The position numbers and the translations under genes are program-made. The notes under the pieces were generated by a model, which was not told the DNA's origin, ran no database searches, and saw only the letters and a program-made list of their open reading frames with translations. This document shows positions 51,413 through 61,507 of a DNA stretch of 64,000 nt, piece after piece; position 1 is the first letter of the stretch; each line of letters starts with the position of its first letter. Source of the DNA: Streptomyces luteolus (GTDB taxonomy: Bacteria > Actinomycetota > Actinomycetes > Streptomycetales > Streptomycetaceae); assembly GCF_029968015.1 (NCBI RefSeq), contig NZ_JASCIS010000005.1, forward strand, positions 124,001 to 188,000, read 5' to 3'.

Positions 51413-52164
51413 TGCTCCTCCCCCAGGAAGTACCGGCGGTAGCGGTCGTTGATGCGGTCCATCGGCAGCAGGACGTAGAAGTCCGCGACGTCGAACTCCG
51501 GGTCGTGGGCGGGTGCTCCGCACATCCAGGCGCCGAGCCGCAGATAGCCGCGAAGGAGCGGCGGCAGGTCGGCGGGGCGGGCCGGGCCGTCGAGGGGGCC
51601 CGAGGGGTGCCAGGGGCGGTGCGGGTGGACGCGCAGTTCGGGCGGCGAGGCGTGCTTGCCGTTGCCGAGGAGCCAGGCGCTGCTCGCGGCCCGGCCGCCG
51701 TCGGCGAGCGGGACGGAGGCGCAGCCGCCCAGGTACTTGTGCCCGGAGAGCAGCAGATAGCGCGCGAGGGCCGCCCAAAGGAGGTTGATCACCGCGCCGC
51801 TGCGGTGCTCGGGGTGGACGCAGGAGCGGCCCGTCTCGACCAGCTGGGAGCGGATCCCGGCCAGGTCGGTGAGGTCGAACTCGCCGTCGGAGTAGAGCCG
51901 TTGGGTGCGTCCCGGGGGGATCAGGCGGTACGTCCCGACGACCTCGCCGGTGCCCGCGTCGGTGACGACCAGGTGGTCGGCCACCGCGTCGAAGTCGTCC
52001 ACGTCGTGGCCCGGCAGCGGGGTGTGCAGGCGGGCTCCCATCTCGCCTGCGAAGACCTGGTGGCGCAGGCGCTGGGCCGCGCGGATCTGATCGTCGGAGT
52101 CGGCGATCGCGACCGCGTAGCTGCTCGAGGCCGCGACTACAGTGGACGGTGCAGGACTGGGCAT
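51409..52164 (-). CDS. GNAT-fold N-acyltransferase (OlsB-like)
   Basis: A 251-residue protein of the hemolysin-like/OlsB acyltransferase family: RAAQRLRHQVFAGEMGARL, VVGTYRLIPPG, ETGRSCVHPEHRSGAVINLLWAAL and CASVPLADGG. OlsB transfers a 3-hydroxyacyl chain from ACP to ornithine, the first step of ornithine lipid synthesis. ATG 52164. It heads an operon with the OlsA-like and DedA genes. The assignment rests on family and pairing. Confidence 0.85.
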   Translation of the reverse strand: MPSPAPSTVVAASSSYAVAIADSDDQIRAAQRLRHQVFAGEMGARLHTPLPGHDVDDFDAVADHLVVTDAGTGEVVGTYRLIPPGRTQRLYSDGEFDLTDLAGIRSQLVETGRSCVHPEHRSGAVINLLWAALARYLLLSGHKYLGGCASVPLADGGRAASSAWLLGNGKHASPPELRVHPHRPWHPSGPLDGPARPADLPPLLRGYLRLGAWMCGAPAHDPEFDVADFYVLLPMDRINDRYRRYFLGEEQ

Positions 52165-52483
52165 GACGAACCCGCTTTCTACGCAGGGGAAGGCCCGCGC
52201 GGGTCGTGGCTGATGACCGCGCGAGTCGGCTCGGTCGTGCACGGGCCGTCGAGTTGCCGCTCGGCGGCCCGCCTCACCCCACGGTGCAGTCGTCCGGTGA
52301 ACAGGTCAAAGATTTCTGACAGTTGTCAGGGAAGGATGAGGGACATTCAGGGTTGCCTCAGGGTTACTCGCGGCGCGGCGGCTCGCGCGGCCTCCCGACC
52401 GCCGGACCGCGCTCTCCCCGGCACTCCTGCGACCTGGTAAAACGCAGTGTCGACATGGCCCTGCCGAGTGAGGAGCGACCCTC

Positions 52484-53233
52484 TTGTTCTACTACGTGCT
52501 CAAGTACGTGCTGCTTGGTCCCCTGCTCAGGCTGGTCTTCCGGCCGCGGATCGAGGGCCTGGAGCACATCCCCGAAGACGGTGCGGCGATCGTCGCGGGG
52601 AACCATCTGTCGTTCTCGGACCACTTCCTGATGCCCGCCATCCTCAAGCGGAGGATCACCTTCCTGGCGAAGGCCGAGTACTTCACGGGCCCCGGCGTCA
52701 AGGGCCGGCTGACCGCGGCGTTCTTCCACAGCGCGGGCCAGATCCCGGTGGACCGCTCGGGCAAGGAGGCGGGCCAGGCGGCGATCCGGGAGGGGCTCGG
52801 GGTGCTCGGCAAGGGCGAGTTGCTCGGCATCTACCCGGAGGGCACGCGCTCGCACGACGGCCGGCTCTACAAGGGCAAGGTCGGCGTCGCCGCGATGGCG
52901 CTGAAGGCTCATGTGCCGGTGATCCCGTGCGCGATGATCGGCACGTTCGAGGCGCAGCCTCCGGGCCAGAAGCTGCCGCGGTTCCAGCGCGTGACGATTC
53001 GTTTCGGCGAGCCTCTCGACTTCTCCCGTTACGAGGGCATGGACGGCGAGAAGGCCGTGCTGCGGGCGGTCACGGACGAGATCATGTACGCGATCCTGGG
53101 GCTCTCGGACCAGGAGTACGTGGACCGGTACGCGGCCGTGGTCAAGGCCGAGGAGCAGGCGGAGGCGCAGGCGGAGAAGGAGCGGCAGGCGGCGGCCGGA
53201 GGCCGCAGGTTCCCCAAGCTGCCCGGGCGTTGA
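52484..53233 (+). CDS. 1-acyl-sn-glycerol-3-phosphate acyltransferase
   Basis: A 249-residue PlsC with NHLSFSDHF (HX4D), IPVDRSGKEAG, YPEGTRSHDGRLYKGKVGVA and VPVIPCAMIGT. TTG 52484 has GAGGAGCG upstream. C-terminal ~35 residues are Glu/Ala/Gln-rich and probably helical (EEQAEAQAEKERQAAAGG). It converts lysophosphatidate to phosphatidate. It is divergent from the ornithine lipid operon. Confidence 0.93.
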   Translation: MFYYVLKYVLLGPLLRLVFRPRIEGLEHIPEDGAAIVAGNHLSFSDHFLMPAILKRRITFLAKAEYFTGPGVKGRLTAAFFHSAGQIPVDRSGKEAGQAAIREGLGVLGKGELLGIYPEGTRSHDGRLYKGKVGVAAMALKAHVPVIPCAMIGTFEAQPPGQKLPRFQRVTIRFGEPLDFSRYEGMDGEKAVLRAVTDEIMYAILGLSDQEYVDRYAAVVKAEEQAEAQAEKERQAAAGGRRFPKLPGR

Positions 53234-53371
53234 GGGGCCGCTCGCGCACTTGGGCGCCACCCTGTACCCGGGCCAGTGGACCTCAAGCGACGACCGCTCC
53301 CGCGCGCCCGCGAATCTGCGGTCAGCAGAACACCCTGGGACGAAGGGCCCTGAGCGTCGTACGTTCCAGAC

Positions 53372-54418
53372 ATGACTCATGCGCTGGTGATCGGGGCCAC
53401 AGGACAGATCGGGCGGGCGGCGGTGCGCGCGCTCGCGCAGGACGGCTGGGACGTCACCGCGGCGTCGCGCGGCGCGACCCCTGACGCGGACCGGCCGGAG
53501 GGGGTGCGCACGGCCCGCCTCGACCGCGAGGACGACGCCGCTCTCGCCCGGCTGATCGGCGACGGCGTGGACGTCGTGGTGGACGTGGTGGCGTACGGCC
53601 GGGGCCACGCCCGGCAGTTGAGGGCCCTGTCCGACCGCATCGGCTCGGCGGTGGTGATATCGAGCGCGGCGATCTACGAGGACGAGCAGGGCCGCAGCTT
53701 CCTCACCCAGGACGAGCCGGACGGGCACCCGCGCTATCCGGTGCCGCTCCCCGAGTCGTACCGCAGGCTGGCCCCGGGCGAGACGTACGGCGGGCGCAAG
53801 GTGGTCCTGGAGGACGAACTCCTCGCCGCCGGGGACACGTTGCCGACGACGCTGCTGCGCGCGGGCGCCGTGCACGGACCGCACTGCACCACGCCGCGTG
53901 AGCTGTACTTCGTCAAGCGGGCCCTGGACGGCCGGCCGCGGCGGATCCTCGCGTACGGCGGGGCGAGCAGGTTCCATCCGGCGAGCGTGCACAACATCGC
54001 GGAGCTGGTGCGCCTGGCGGCCGCCAGACCGGGTTCACGCGTCCTGAACGCCGCCGATCCGACGGCGCCCACGGTGGCCGAGATCGGCGCGGCGATCGAC
54101 GCGCTGCTCGGCGTGGAGTCGGAGACGGTCCTGATACCGGGCGAGCCTCCGGCGCCGACGGTCGGCAGCACTCCGTGGAGTCTGGCGCACCCGCTGGTGC
54201 TCGACATGTCGGCGGCGGCACGGGAGTTGGGCTACCGCCCGGTGGTGTCGTACGAACAGTCCCTCCCCGAGACCGTCGAGTGGCTCGGCGCGCGGCTGCG
54301 CGGCAAGGACTGGCGGGAGGCGTTCCCGGTGATGGCGGCGGCGTACGACCCGATGGGCGACCTCTTCGACTACGAGGCGGAGGATGCGTGGCTCGCGCGG
54401 CGCGGGACCACCGTCTGA
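53372..54418 (+). CDS. NAD-dependent epimerase/dehydratase family protein
   Basis: A 348-residue extended SDR. NAD motif VIGATGQIGRAAVRAL, then VVDVVAYGRGHARQL, SSAAIYEDEQG and ETYGGRKVVLEDEL, where the catalytic Tyr-x3-Lys is YGGRK. It acts on a nucleotide sugar or similar substrate; relatives are mostly uncharacterised. ATG 53372 begins six bases after TACGTT, so the mRNA may be leaderless. Confidence 0.88.
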   Translation: MTHALVIGATGQIGRAAVRALAQDGWDVTAASRGATPDADRPEGVRTARLDREDDAALARLIGDGVDVVVDVVAYGRGHARQLRALSDRIGSAVVISSAAIYEDEQGRSFLTQDEPDGHPRYPVPLPESYRRLAPGETYGGRKVVLEDELLAAGDTLPTTLLRAGAVHGPHCTTPRELYFVKRALDGRPRRILAYGGASRFHPASVHNIAELVRLAAARPGSRVLNAADPTAPTVAEIGAAIDALLGVESETVLIPGEPPAPTVGSTPWSLAHPLVLDMSAAARELGYRPVVSYEQSLPETVEWLGARLRGKDWREAFPVMAAAYDPMGDLFDYEAEDAWLARRGTTV

Positions 54419-54425
54419 ACCGGCG

Positions 54426-54459
54426 GAGAGGCGGGCGGAGTTGTCGCCGCCCGCCTCTC
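54426..54459. terminator. Bidirectional hairpin between convergent genes
   Basis: Perfect 13-bp arms GAGAGGCGGGCGG and CCGCCCGCCTCTC with an 8-nt loop, between the epimerase stop and the end of the aminopeptidase gene. Confidence 0.9.
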
Positions 54460-54486
54460 GGTGCCGCACCGGTCCGGAAGGAGGAC

Positions 54487-56064
54487 CTACGGCTTGGGCG
54501 CGGCGTGCGGGGCGCACGTCACGTCGCGGCTGCCGGTCTTCCCGCGCAGCAGGTAGCTGTCGACCCGCTGGTTGACGCAGGAGTTGACCAAGTTGGTCAC
54601 ACCGTGCGAACCGGCGTCCTTCTCGGTGATCAGGCGGGAGCCCTTGAGCCGCTTGTGCAGCTCGACCGCGCCCTCGTACGGCGTGGCCGCGTCCCGCTCG
54701 GACTGGACGATGAGGACCGGCGGCAGGCCCTTGCCGGACTTCACGTCGACCGGGGTCTGCTGCTTCACGCCCCAGGTGGCGCACGGCAGGTTCATCCAGG
54801 CGTTGGCCCACGTCATGAAGGGGTGGTCCTCGTGCAGACGCGTGTTGTCACGGTCCCACTTCTTCCAGCTGGTGGGCCACTTGGCGTCGGTGCACTCCAC
54901 GGCGGTGTAGACGGCGTTGCCGTTCTCCGCGGAGATGTTGCCGGCGGTGTCGGACAGGTCCGGGCCCGCGGCCTCGACGAGGGCCTTCTCGTCACCGGCG
55001 AGGTACTTGCTCCACACCTCGGCGGTCGACACCCACGCGGAGTCGTAGTACGGCGCGCCCTGGAAGAAGCCGATCAGCTCGGCAGGGCCGACGACGCCAC
55101 CGATGGGCTCCTTCTTGGCGGCGGCCCGCAGCTTCAGCCACTGGGCCTCGACCTTCTGCGGGGTGTCGCCGATGTGGAAGGTGGCGTCGTGCTTCGCGAC
55201 CCACTTCTTCCAGTCCTCCCAGCGGGTCTGGAAGGCGACGTCCTGGTCCAGGTTGGCCTGGTACCAGATCTTCTCCCGGGACGGGTTCACAACACTGTCG
55301 ACGAGCATCCGCCGCACGTGGTCCGGGAAGAGCGTGGCGTACACCGCGCCGAGGTACGTCCCGTAGGACACCCCGATGAAGTTGAGCTTCCGGTCGCCGA
55401 GCGCGGCGCGGATCACGTCCAGATCGCGGGCGGTGTTCGGAGTCGTCATATGCGGCAGCATCTCGCCGCTGCGCTCCTTGCAGCCCTCCGCGTACTCGGC
55501 GGCGAGCTTGCGCTGCGCGCGCTTGTCGGCCTCGGAGTCCGGCACCGGGTCGGGCTTGGGCGCCTTGACGAACTCCTGCGGGTCGACACAGGAGATGGGC
55601 GCCGAGTGACCGACACCGCGCGGGTCGAACCCGACGAAGTCATAGGCCTCGGCGGTCTTCTTCCAGAGCGGGGCCTTGGTGGTCACGCGCAGCGGGAAGC
55701 GCATTCCGGAGCCGCCGGGGCCGCCGGGGTTGTAGAGCAGGGAGCCCTGCCGCTCGCTCTTGGTGCCGGTGCTTCTCGCCCGGTCGACGGCGATTTTGAT
55801 CTTCTTGCCGTGCGGCTTGCTGTAGTCGAGCGGAACGCTGACCCAGCCGCACTGGACGGGCTTCGCGAGCCCCCAGTCCGCCGGGCAGTCCTTCCAGTCG
55901 ATCCCCGTCTTCGCCGCCCGCGCCGCGGCGATGGCCACGCCGCGCGCCTCGGAGACGGTGCGACGGCCGCTGTCGGCGTTCGCCGCCGGAGCCGCCATCG
56001 CACCCGCTATGAGGGTCCCCGCGATCAGAGTGCCGGCCGAGCCGAGCACCGCTGTGCGTCTCAA
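54487..56064 (-). CDS. Secreted alpha/beta-hydrolase, tripeptidyl aminopeptidase family
   Basis: A 525-residue exported serine peptidase of the Streptomyces Tap/SlpD/SlpE type. The signal peptide (LGSAGTLIAGTLIAGAMAAP) ends near ANADS. Motifs: NPGGPGGSG (oxyanion hole), FVGFDPRGVGHSAP, GVSYGTYLG with nucleophile Ser233, late Asp in QSERDAATPYEG and His in DAGSHGVTNL. It removes tripeptides or short peptides from extracellular proteins. No lipobox, so a free secreted form is expected. Confidence 0.93.
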   Translation of the reverse strand: MRRTAVLGSAGTLIAGTLIAGAMAAPAANADSGRRTVSEARGVAIAAARAAKTGIDWKDCPADWGLAKPVQCGWVSVPLDYSKPHGKKIKIAVDRARSTGTKSERQGSLLYNPGGPGGSGMRFPLRVTTKAPLWKKTAEAYDFVGFDPRGVGHSAPISCVDPQEFVKAPKPDPVPDSEADKRAQRKLAAEYAEGCKERSGEMLPHMTTPNTARDLDVIRAALGDRKLNFIGVSYGTYLGAVYATLFPDHVRRMLVDSVVNPSREKIWYQANLDQDVAFQTRWEDWKKWVAKHDATFHIGDTPQKVEAQWLKLRAAAKKEPIGGVVGPAELIGFFQGAPYYDSAWVSTAEVWSKYLAGDEKALVEAAGPDLSDTAGNISAENGNAVYTAVECTDAKWPTSWKKWDRDNTRLHEDHPFMTWANAWMNLPCATWGVKQQTPVDVKSGKGLPPVLIVQSERDAATPYEGAVELHKRLKGSRLITEKDAGSHGVTNLVNSCVNQRVDSYLLRGKTGSRDVTCAPHAAPKP

Positions 56065-56218
56065 GTGGTACCTCCCCCAGATCGTTTCGATCAGATCGTC
56101 ACGCGTTCTCAGGTCGTCACGCGCTCTCCGGGGGATCCTTGCGTCTGACGGGTACCTGGCAACAGATCGGACAGATGTTCTTTGCCAATCCGATAACCGG
56201 TGGCCCCTGCTCCGCTCA
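56065..56218. other. Upstream region of the secreted peptidase gene
   Basis: Contains a GATCGTTTCGATCAGATCGTC-type partly palindromic stretch near 56085-56100 and GGTCGTCACGCG repeats that could belong to the promoter. No gene. The next 300 bp are taken up by the ureD tail duplication. Confidence 0.4.
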
Positions 56219-56720
56219 GCGGTGGCCCCGCGCGAGGGAGTTCACCGTGTCGGGGGTGGCCGCCGCCCGCTCCCTCACCCGGCCACCCGTCGTACCGCCT
56301 CGTCCAGAACCCGCCGCAACCGCAGCGCGTCGGACGCCACCGCCGTCACCAGCAGTCCCGGACCGGCGAGCGGGGTCAGCGCGGCGAGCTCGCCCAGCAT
56401 CTGCGGCCGCATCGGGGCGTGCGCCAAATCCGGTCGTACGACGACGCGTTGACCGATCGCGCGATGTCGGCCAAGGCAGCGAGGGAGCTCACCGTGTCAC
56501 CGACCGCCCTGCCGCTGCCCGCTCGCTCACGGGACCACCCGTCGTACCGCCTCGTCGAGAACCCGCCGCAACCGCAGCGCGTCGGACGCCACCGCCGTCA
56601 CCAGCAGTCCCGGACCGGCGAGCGGGGTCAGCGCGGCGAGCTCGCCCAGCATCTGCGGCTGCACCGGGGCGTGCGCCAAATCCGGTCGTACGACGACGAG
56701 TTGTCCGATCGCGCGATGCC
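56219..56720. repeat. Tandem ~252-bp duplication including the 3' end of ureD
   Basis: CCACCCGTCGTACCGCCTCGT at 56283 recurs at 56535 (offset 252). The second copy holds the last ~65 codons of ureD; the first copy, beyond the ureD stop, is the same segment with a few changes (for example CGCGTTGACC against CGAGTTGTCC). Similarity starts at GAGGGAGTTCACCGTGTC (56239) against GAGGGAGCTCACCGTGTC (about 56481). Confidence 0.88.
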
Positions 56721-57312
56721 CGGCCAGGGCGGCGGGGCCGTCCCAGCCGCCGGGTGCGCCGGGGCCGCAGGCCAGCTCCTGGTCGAGCAGGACCCGCCCC
56801 TCGCAGCGCACGGTGAGCCGACTGGTGAGACCGCCCGGCTCCTCCCCCGCCCGCCCGAGCACCTGCTCCTCGCGCAGCAACAGGCGGGCCCCGGAGGCGA
56901 GTTCGGCCCGGGTGGTCACGCGCAGCTCGCTGCCGTTCGCCGAGATCAGCTGCTCGGGCAGCCAGCGCAGCTCGGCGCCCTCCTCCACGCTCAGCCGCAC
57001 GTCGTAGTGGGCGGGCCGCTTCGACTGGCCGGGCAGCGCGATGGTCGCGGCCGTCGAGGTCACGTCGAGCCGCGCCCCCGGCCCCGCCTCGGCCGACACG
57101 GTCAGCCGGTCGCCGCCCAGCGGGGCGCTCATCGCGCCGACGAGGGCGACGCGCGCCTCCCGGCCCGCGCTGCGGATCCGCCGTACGGCGAGGGGCCCTT
57201 CGCCGTCGAGTACGGGGAGCCGGCTGGTGCCGCGGGCGTCCGCCTCGGCGCGGATCCGGGCGGTGGCCCGCAGCCCCCCGTCCGCCTGGGCCTGCCCCGC
57301 GGGCACGCTCAC
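56527..57312 (-). CDS. ureD: Urease accessory protein UreD
   Basis: A 261-residue UreD (UreH), which scaffolds nickel insertion into urease together with UreF and UreG. Conserved stretches are [51 protein letters not shown] and [22 protein letters not shown] 57312 overlaps the stop of ureG (GTGA). It is the last gene of the operon. Its 3' quarter is tandemly duplicated downstream. Confidence 0.94.
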   Translation of the reverse strand: MSVPAGQAQADGGLRATARIRAEADARGTSRLPVLDGEGPLAVRRIRSAGREARVALVGAMSAPLGGDRLTVSAEAGPGARLDVTSTAATIALPGQSKRPAHYDVRLSVEEGAELRWLPEQLISANGSELRVTTRAELASGARLLLREEQVLGRAGEEPGGLTSRLTVRCEGRVLLDQELACGPGAPGGWDGPAALAGHRAIGQLVVVRPDLAHAPVQPQMLGELAALTPLAGPGLLVTAVASDALRLRRVLDEAVRRVVP

Positions 57313-57995
57313 GCGGCGGTCCAGGCGGCGATCCGCTCCCGCACCCAGGCGGCGACCTCGGACACGCCCTCCTCGGACCTCAACGACTGGAAGACGACCG
57401 GGAGTTCGGCCCGCTGCGCCTTCGCGTCCCGCGCCATCCGCTGCAGATCGGAGCCGACGTACGGGGCGAGGTCGGTCTTGTTGACCACGAGCAGGTCGGC
57501 CGTCGTCACGCCGGGGCCGCCCTTGCGGGGGATGTCGTCGCCGCCCGCCACGTCGATGACGAACAGCTGGGCGTCGACCAGACCGCGCGAGAACGTGGCC
57601 GTCAGGTTGTCGCCGCCGGACTCGACGAGCACCAGGTCGAGCGGCCCGACCTCGTCCTCCAGGTCCTCGACGGCCTCCAGGTTGGCGGAGATGTCGTCGC
57701 GGATGGCGGTGTGCGGGCAGGCGCCGGTCTCGACGGCGGCGATCCGCTCGGGCGGCAGCACGGCCTCGCGCAGCAGGAACGCGGCGTCCTCGCGGGTGTA
57801 GATGTCATTGGTGACGACGGCGAGGGACAACTCGTCGCGCAGGGCCCGGCAGAGCGCGGCCACGGTCGCGGTCTTCCCGGACCCGACGGGCCCACCGAGC
57901 CCGACCCGCAGCGCCCGCCGCCGCCCGTCGGGCCGCACGGCATCGGCACTGACGGCGGCGGGACCGTCGTGGGTGTGGGAGTGGTCGAGGTGCAT
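57309..57995 (-). CDS. ureG: Urease accessory GTPase UreG
   Basis: A 228-residue SIMIBI GTPase delivering nickel. P-loop [18 protein letters not shown], the metal motif [12 protein letters not shown] (Cys-Pro-His), and the base motif [12 protein letters not shown]. The N-terminus begins [12 protein letters not shown], His-rich as in many UreG, which may store nickel in the absence of UreE. It is separated from ureF by a 215-bp gap holding a dispersed repeat. Confidence 0.97.
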   Translation of the reverse strand: MHLDHSHTHDGPAAVSADAVRPDGRRRALRVGLGGPVGSGKTATVAALCRALRDELSLAVVTNDIYTREDAAFLLREAVLPPERIAAVETGACPHTAIRDDISANLEAVEDLEDEVGPLDLVLVESGGDNLTATFSRGLVDAQLFVIDVAGGDDIPRKGGPGVTTADLLVVNKTDLAPYVGSDLQRMARDAKAQRAELPVVFQSLRSEEGVSEVAAWVRERIAAWTAA

Positions 57996-58030
57996 TTGGG
58001 GCTCCTAGGGGTTGTCGGGTTCAGGGGTCA

Positions 58031-58205
58031 GGGGGCGCGGCCTCGGGGGCTCCGCCCCCGGACCCCCGCTCCTCAATCGCCGGAGGGGCTGAATTTTGCG
58101 GCTGGGGCTCAAAATTGAGCCCCTCCGGCGATTGAGGAGGCCCGTCCGGCGAGGCCACGCGGCGCCAGCCGCATATCGGACGCTGCGGGAAGGGGCGGGG
58201 CGGGG
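58031..58205. repeat. Dispersed GC-rich palindrome between ureF and ureG
   Basis: CTCAATCGCCGGAGGGGCT (58072-58090) and its exact complement (58118-58136) form a 19-bp-arm hairpin. Flanking are GGGGGCTCCGCCCCCGGACC, CACGCGGCGCCAGCCGCATA and GGGAAGGGGCGGGGCGGGGA, all shared with the block at 63.3 kb. It interrupts the urease operon. Confidence 0.88.
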
Positions 58206-58210
58206 AGCAA

Positions 58211-58885
58211 CTACGACGCGAACAGCCGTACCGCCCAAGCCGCATGGGCCTCCGCCCCGATGTCCAGGAGCGGCGCGGAGGACGCCGGCAGGGCGTCGAC
58301 GCCCTCGATCGGCACCCGCCGCGCGCACTCCGCCGCGTCCGCCGCGACCCGGTCCAGGTCGGGGGCGAGCCGGGCCAGGACGGCGGTCGCGTCGAAGGGG
58401 TCGAGGCTCAGGAGGCGTACGACCGCAGTGGCGGGACCGCTGACCGACTCGTACGCCGCGACGTACACCGCGTCCTCGGGCCCGAGTCCGGCCGAGCGCG
58501 CGGCGAGGCCGAGCACGACGGGCTGGTGGGCGCCCTTGGGGCGTACGGACGCGAGGGCGTCGAGTTCGGCCGACGGCCAGGTGGCGCGGGCCGCCCGCAT
58601 CATCTGCCGGCCCAGCTTCCGCGCGGCGGTGCGCAGGGCGGCCGACGGGGTGCGGGCGTCCGCGGCCTCGTCGAGCTCCAGCGGGTCGACGCCGACCGCG
58701 GCTGCGGCGGCGAGGGCGGCCGCGACCAGGCCGCTGGTGTGCAGTCGGCCGCGGCAGAACTCCGCCAGGTCGGCCGCGTCCTTGATCCGGCCTGCGGCGA
58801 CGGCGGCCTCGGCCCCGCCGGAGTGCGCGTGCCCTCCGGCGGGGAAGCGGCCGTCGGCCAGGACCAACAGGGTTGCTCTGTTCAT
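58211..58885 (-). CDS. ureF: Urease accessory protein UreF
   Basis: A 224-residue UreF: LLVLADGRFPAGGHAHSGGAE, CRGRLHTSGLVAAALAAAA, VVLGLAARSAGLGPEDAVY. It helps UreD and UreG load nickel. It begins 16 bp after the ureC stop. The stop is followed by the palindromic repeat before ureG. Confidence 0.94.
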   Translation of the reverse strand: MNRATLLVLADGRFPAGGHAHSGGAEAAVAAGRIKDAADLAEFCRGRLHTSGLVAAALAAAAAVGVDPLELDEAADARTPSAALRTAARKLGRQMMRAARATWPSAELDALASVRPKGAHQPVVLGLAARSAGLGPEDAVYVAAYESVSGPATAVVRLLSLDPFDATAVLARLAPDLDRVAADAAECARRVPIEGVDALPASSAPLLDIGAEAHAAWAVRLFAS

Positions 58886-58901
58886 CGCTGTGACCCGGCG
58901 C

Positions 58902-60632
58902 TCAGAAGAGGAAGTACCGCTGGGTCATGGGCAGTTCGGCGGCGGGCGCCGACTCGATCAGCTCGCCGTCGACGGTGACGGCGAAGCTGTCCGGGTCGAC
59001 GTGCACCCGCGGCATCGCGTCGTTCTCCCGCATGTCGGCCTTGGTGACCCCGCGCGTACTGGCGATGGGCGCGAACTCCTTGCCGACGCCGAGGCTGCCG
59101 AGGCGTTCGGGCAGACCGTCGTCGAGGGCGGACCGCGTGACGAAGTTCAGCGAGTTCCCGGCGGCCGCGGAGCCGAGGGCGCCGAACATCCGCCGCGGAA
59201 GGACCGGCTGGGGCGTGGGGATGGAGGCGTTGGCGTCGCCCATCTGCGCGTAGGCGATCTGTCCGCCCTTCAGGACGACCAGCGGCTTGACGCCGAAGAA
59301 CGCCGGGTCCCACAGGACGAGGTCGGCGAGTTTGCCGCTCTCGACGGAGCCGATCTCGTGGTCGAGGCCCTGGGCGGCGGCGGGGTTGATCGTGTACTTG
59401 GCGACGTACCGGCGTACGCGATGGTTGTCCGCGCGGACGTCGCCCGGCAGGAAGCCGCGGCGCCGCTTCATCACGTGCGCGGTCTGCCAGGTGCGAAGGA
59501 CGACCTCGCCGATCCGGCCCATGGCCTGCGAGTCGGAGGAGATGATCGAGATGGCGCCGAGGTCGTGCAGGACGTCCTCGGCGGCGATCGTGGACGGCCG
59601 GATCCGGGACTCGGCGAAGGCCAGGTCCTCGGGGACGGCCGGGTTGAGGTGGTGGCAGACCATCAGCATGTCGAGGTGCTCCTCGACGGTGTTGACGGTG
59701 TGCGGCCGGGTCGGGTTGGTCGAGCTGGGCAGCACGTTGGGCTCGGAGACCACGGTGATGATGTCGGGCGCGTGCCCGCCGCCCGCGCCCTCGGTGTGGT
59801 ACGCGTGGATGGAGCGTCCGGCGATCGCGGCGAGGGTGTCGGCGACGAAGCCCGCCTCGTTCAACGTGTCGGTGTGGATGGCGAGTTGGGCACCGGACGC
59901 CTCGCACACGTTCAGGCAGGCGTCGATCACGGCCGGGGTGGCGCCCCAGTCCTCGTGGATCTTGAACCCGAGGGCGCCGCCGCGCAGTTGGGCGTGCATG
60001 GCGTCGGCGGACATGGTGTTGCCCTTGCCGAGCAGGCCGATGTTGAGGGGCGTCGAGTCGAGGGCGGCGAACATCCGGCCCAGATGCCAGGAGCCGGGCG
60101 TGATCGTGGTGGCCTTGCTGCCCTCGGCGGGTCCGGTGCCGCCGCCGACGAGGGTGGTGATGCCGCCCGCGAGCGCGGCGTCGACGAGGGTCGGCGAGAT
60201 GAAGTGCACATGCGCGTCGATGGCACCGGCGGTGACGATCCGGCCGTTGCCCGCGATCACCTCGGTCTCGGGTCCGATGACCAGGTCCGGGTGCACCCCG
60301 TCCATGGTGTCGGGGTTGCCGGCCTTGCCGATGCCGGTGATCCGGCCGTCCCGGATGCCGATGTCGGCCTTGACGATGCCCCAGTGGTCGACGATGACGG
60401 CACCGGTGATCACGGTGTCCGGGGCGCCCTCGGCGCGGGTGACGCAGGACTGCCCCATGGACTCGCGGATCACCTTGCCGCCGCCGAACACGGCCTCGTC
60501 GCCGGAGCGTCCGGGCCCGCCGCTGCGGTCCTCCTCGATCTCGATCAGGAGGTCGGTGTCGGCGAGCCGGATCCGGTCACCGGTCGTGGGGCCGAACAGA
60601 TCGGCGTAGGCGGCACGGGTCAGTTCAGCCAT
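58902..60632 (-). CDS. ureC: Urease subunit alpha
   Basis: A 576-residue catalytic subunit. Nickel ligands are in HVHFISP (His141, His143), carbamylated Lys224 in GFKIHEDWG, and later His in MVCHHLN. The start [20 protein letters not shown] and the [13 protein letters not shown] motif are canonical. ATG 60632 has GGAGGTG and overlaps the end of ureB by eight bases. It hydrolyses urea to ammonia and carbamate in the cytosol. Confidence 0.98.
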   Translation of the reverse strand: MAELTRAAYADLFGPTTGDRIRLADTDLLIEIEEDRSGGPGRSGDEAVFGGGKVIRESMGQSCVTRAEGAPDTVITGAVIVDHWGIVKADIGIRDGRITGIGKAGNPDTMDGVHPDLVIGPETEVIAGNGRIVTAGAIDAHVHFISPTLVDAALAGGITTLVGGGTGPAEGSKATTITPGSWHLGRMFAALDSTPLNIGLLGKGNTMSADAMHAQLRGGALGFKIHEDWGATPAVIDACLNVCEASGAQLAIHTDTLNEAGFVADTLAAIAGRSIHAYHTEGAGGGHAPDIITVVSEPNVLPSSTNPTRPHTVNTVEEHLDMLMVCHHLNPAVPEDLAFAESRIRPSTIAAEDVLHDLGAISIISSDSQAMGRIGEVVLRTWQTAHVMKRRRGFLPGDVRADNHRVRRYVAKYTINPAAAQGLDHEIGSVESGKLADLVLWDPAFFGVKPLVVLKGGQIAYAQMGDANASIPTPQPVLPRRMFGALGSAAAGNSLNFVTRSALDDGLPERLGSLGVGKEFAPIASTRGVTKADMRENDAMPRVHVDPDSFAVTVDGELIESAPAAELPMTQRYFLF

Positions 60633-60990
60633 CGAGGGCACCTCCGGTCTCACCGCGCAGGCCGGGTACGCGGCGCAGTCCTGCGAGGGGGACGAGTTCG
60701 ACGTCGACGGGGATGCCGGGTTCGAAGCGGACGGCGGTGCCCGCGGCGATGTTCAGACGCAGTCCGCGCGCGGCGGAACGGTCGAAGTCCAGGCCCGGGT
60801 TGGCCTCGGCGAAGTGGTAGTGGGAGCCGACCTGGACGGGCCGGTCGGCGGTGTTGAGGACGGTCAGCGGGGTGACCGGGGCGCCGGCGTTGAGGACGAC
60901 GGGCTCGTCGGCGTACAGGATCTCTCCGGGGACCAGCGGCTGGAGGGAGACGGCGGCGGACGCGTGTTCGGCGGGTGACTCGAAGGGCAT
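60625..60990 (-). CDS. ureB: Urease subunit beta
   Basis: A 121-residue Ure[50 protein letters not shown] and [21 protein letters not shown]. Separate from ureA as in most actinobacteria. Its stop overlaps the ureC start. Confidence 0.97.
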   Translation of the reverse strand: MPFESPAEHASAAVSLQPLVPGEILYADEPVVLNAGAPVTPLTVLNTADRPVQVGSHYHFAEANPGLDFDRSAARGLRLNIAAGTAVRFEPGIPVDVELVPLAGLRRVPGLRGETGGALDG

Positions 60991-61005
60991 CGGCAGGACT
61001 CCCCG

Positions 61006-61308
61006 TCAGGCGATCGGCTCGTGCACGGTGACGAGCTTCGTCCCGTCGGGGAATGTCGCCTCGACCTGGACGTCGTGGAGCATCTCGGGGATGCCCTCCA
61101 TCACGTCGTCGCGGCTGAGCAACTTCCGCCCGGACGACATGAGTTCGGTGACGCTGCGGCCGTCGCGGGCGCCTTCGAGCACGTGCGAGGTGATCAGGGC
61201 GACCGCCTCGGGATGGTTGAGGCGCAGCCCGCGTGCCCTTCGCTTCTGAGCCACGTCCGCGGCCACATGGATGAGCAGTCGCTCCTGCTCGTGCGGGGTC
61301 AGTTGCAC
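61006..61308 (-). CDS. ureA: Urease subunit gamma
   Basis: A 100-residue Ure[44 protein letters not shown] and [29 protein letters not shown] 61308 is chosen: it gives the standard 100-residue length and has GAGGTGG seven bases upstream; an ATG at 61332 would add eight residues and cover that site. First gene of ureABCFGD. Confidence 0.96.
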   Translation of the reverse strand: MQLTPHEQERLLIHVAADVAQKRRARGLRLNHPEAVALITSHVLEGARDGRSVTELMSSGRKLLSRDDVMEGIPEMLHDVQVEATFPDGTKLVTVHEPIA

Positions 61309-61507
61309 GCGTGCCACCTCACAGTCCGTCATGGTCCGCCTGTGTGCGGGCAGGCGTGACCGGCATCGTCCTGGCCGAGGAGGCCGCTGGGGCGCAGCCT
61401 CCACCAGGACGCAGGCGGAGACTAGTTGTGTTCAACATCTTGTTGACTCGGGTTTGGGCGTCCCGCCGGAAGACATTGCACGCTAATGCCGAAGTTTTTC
61501 CTGCGCG

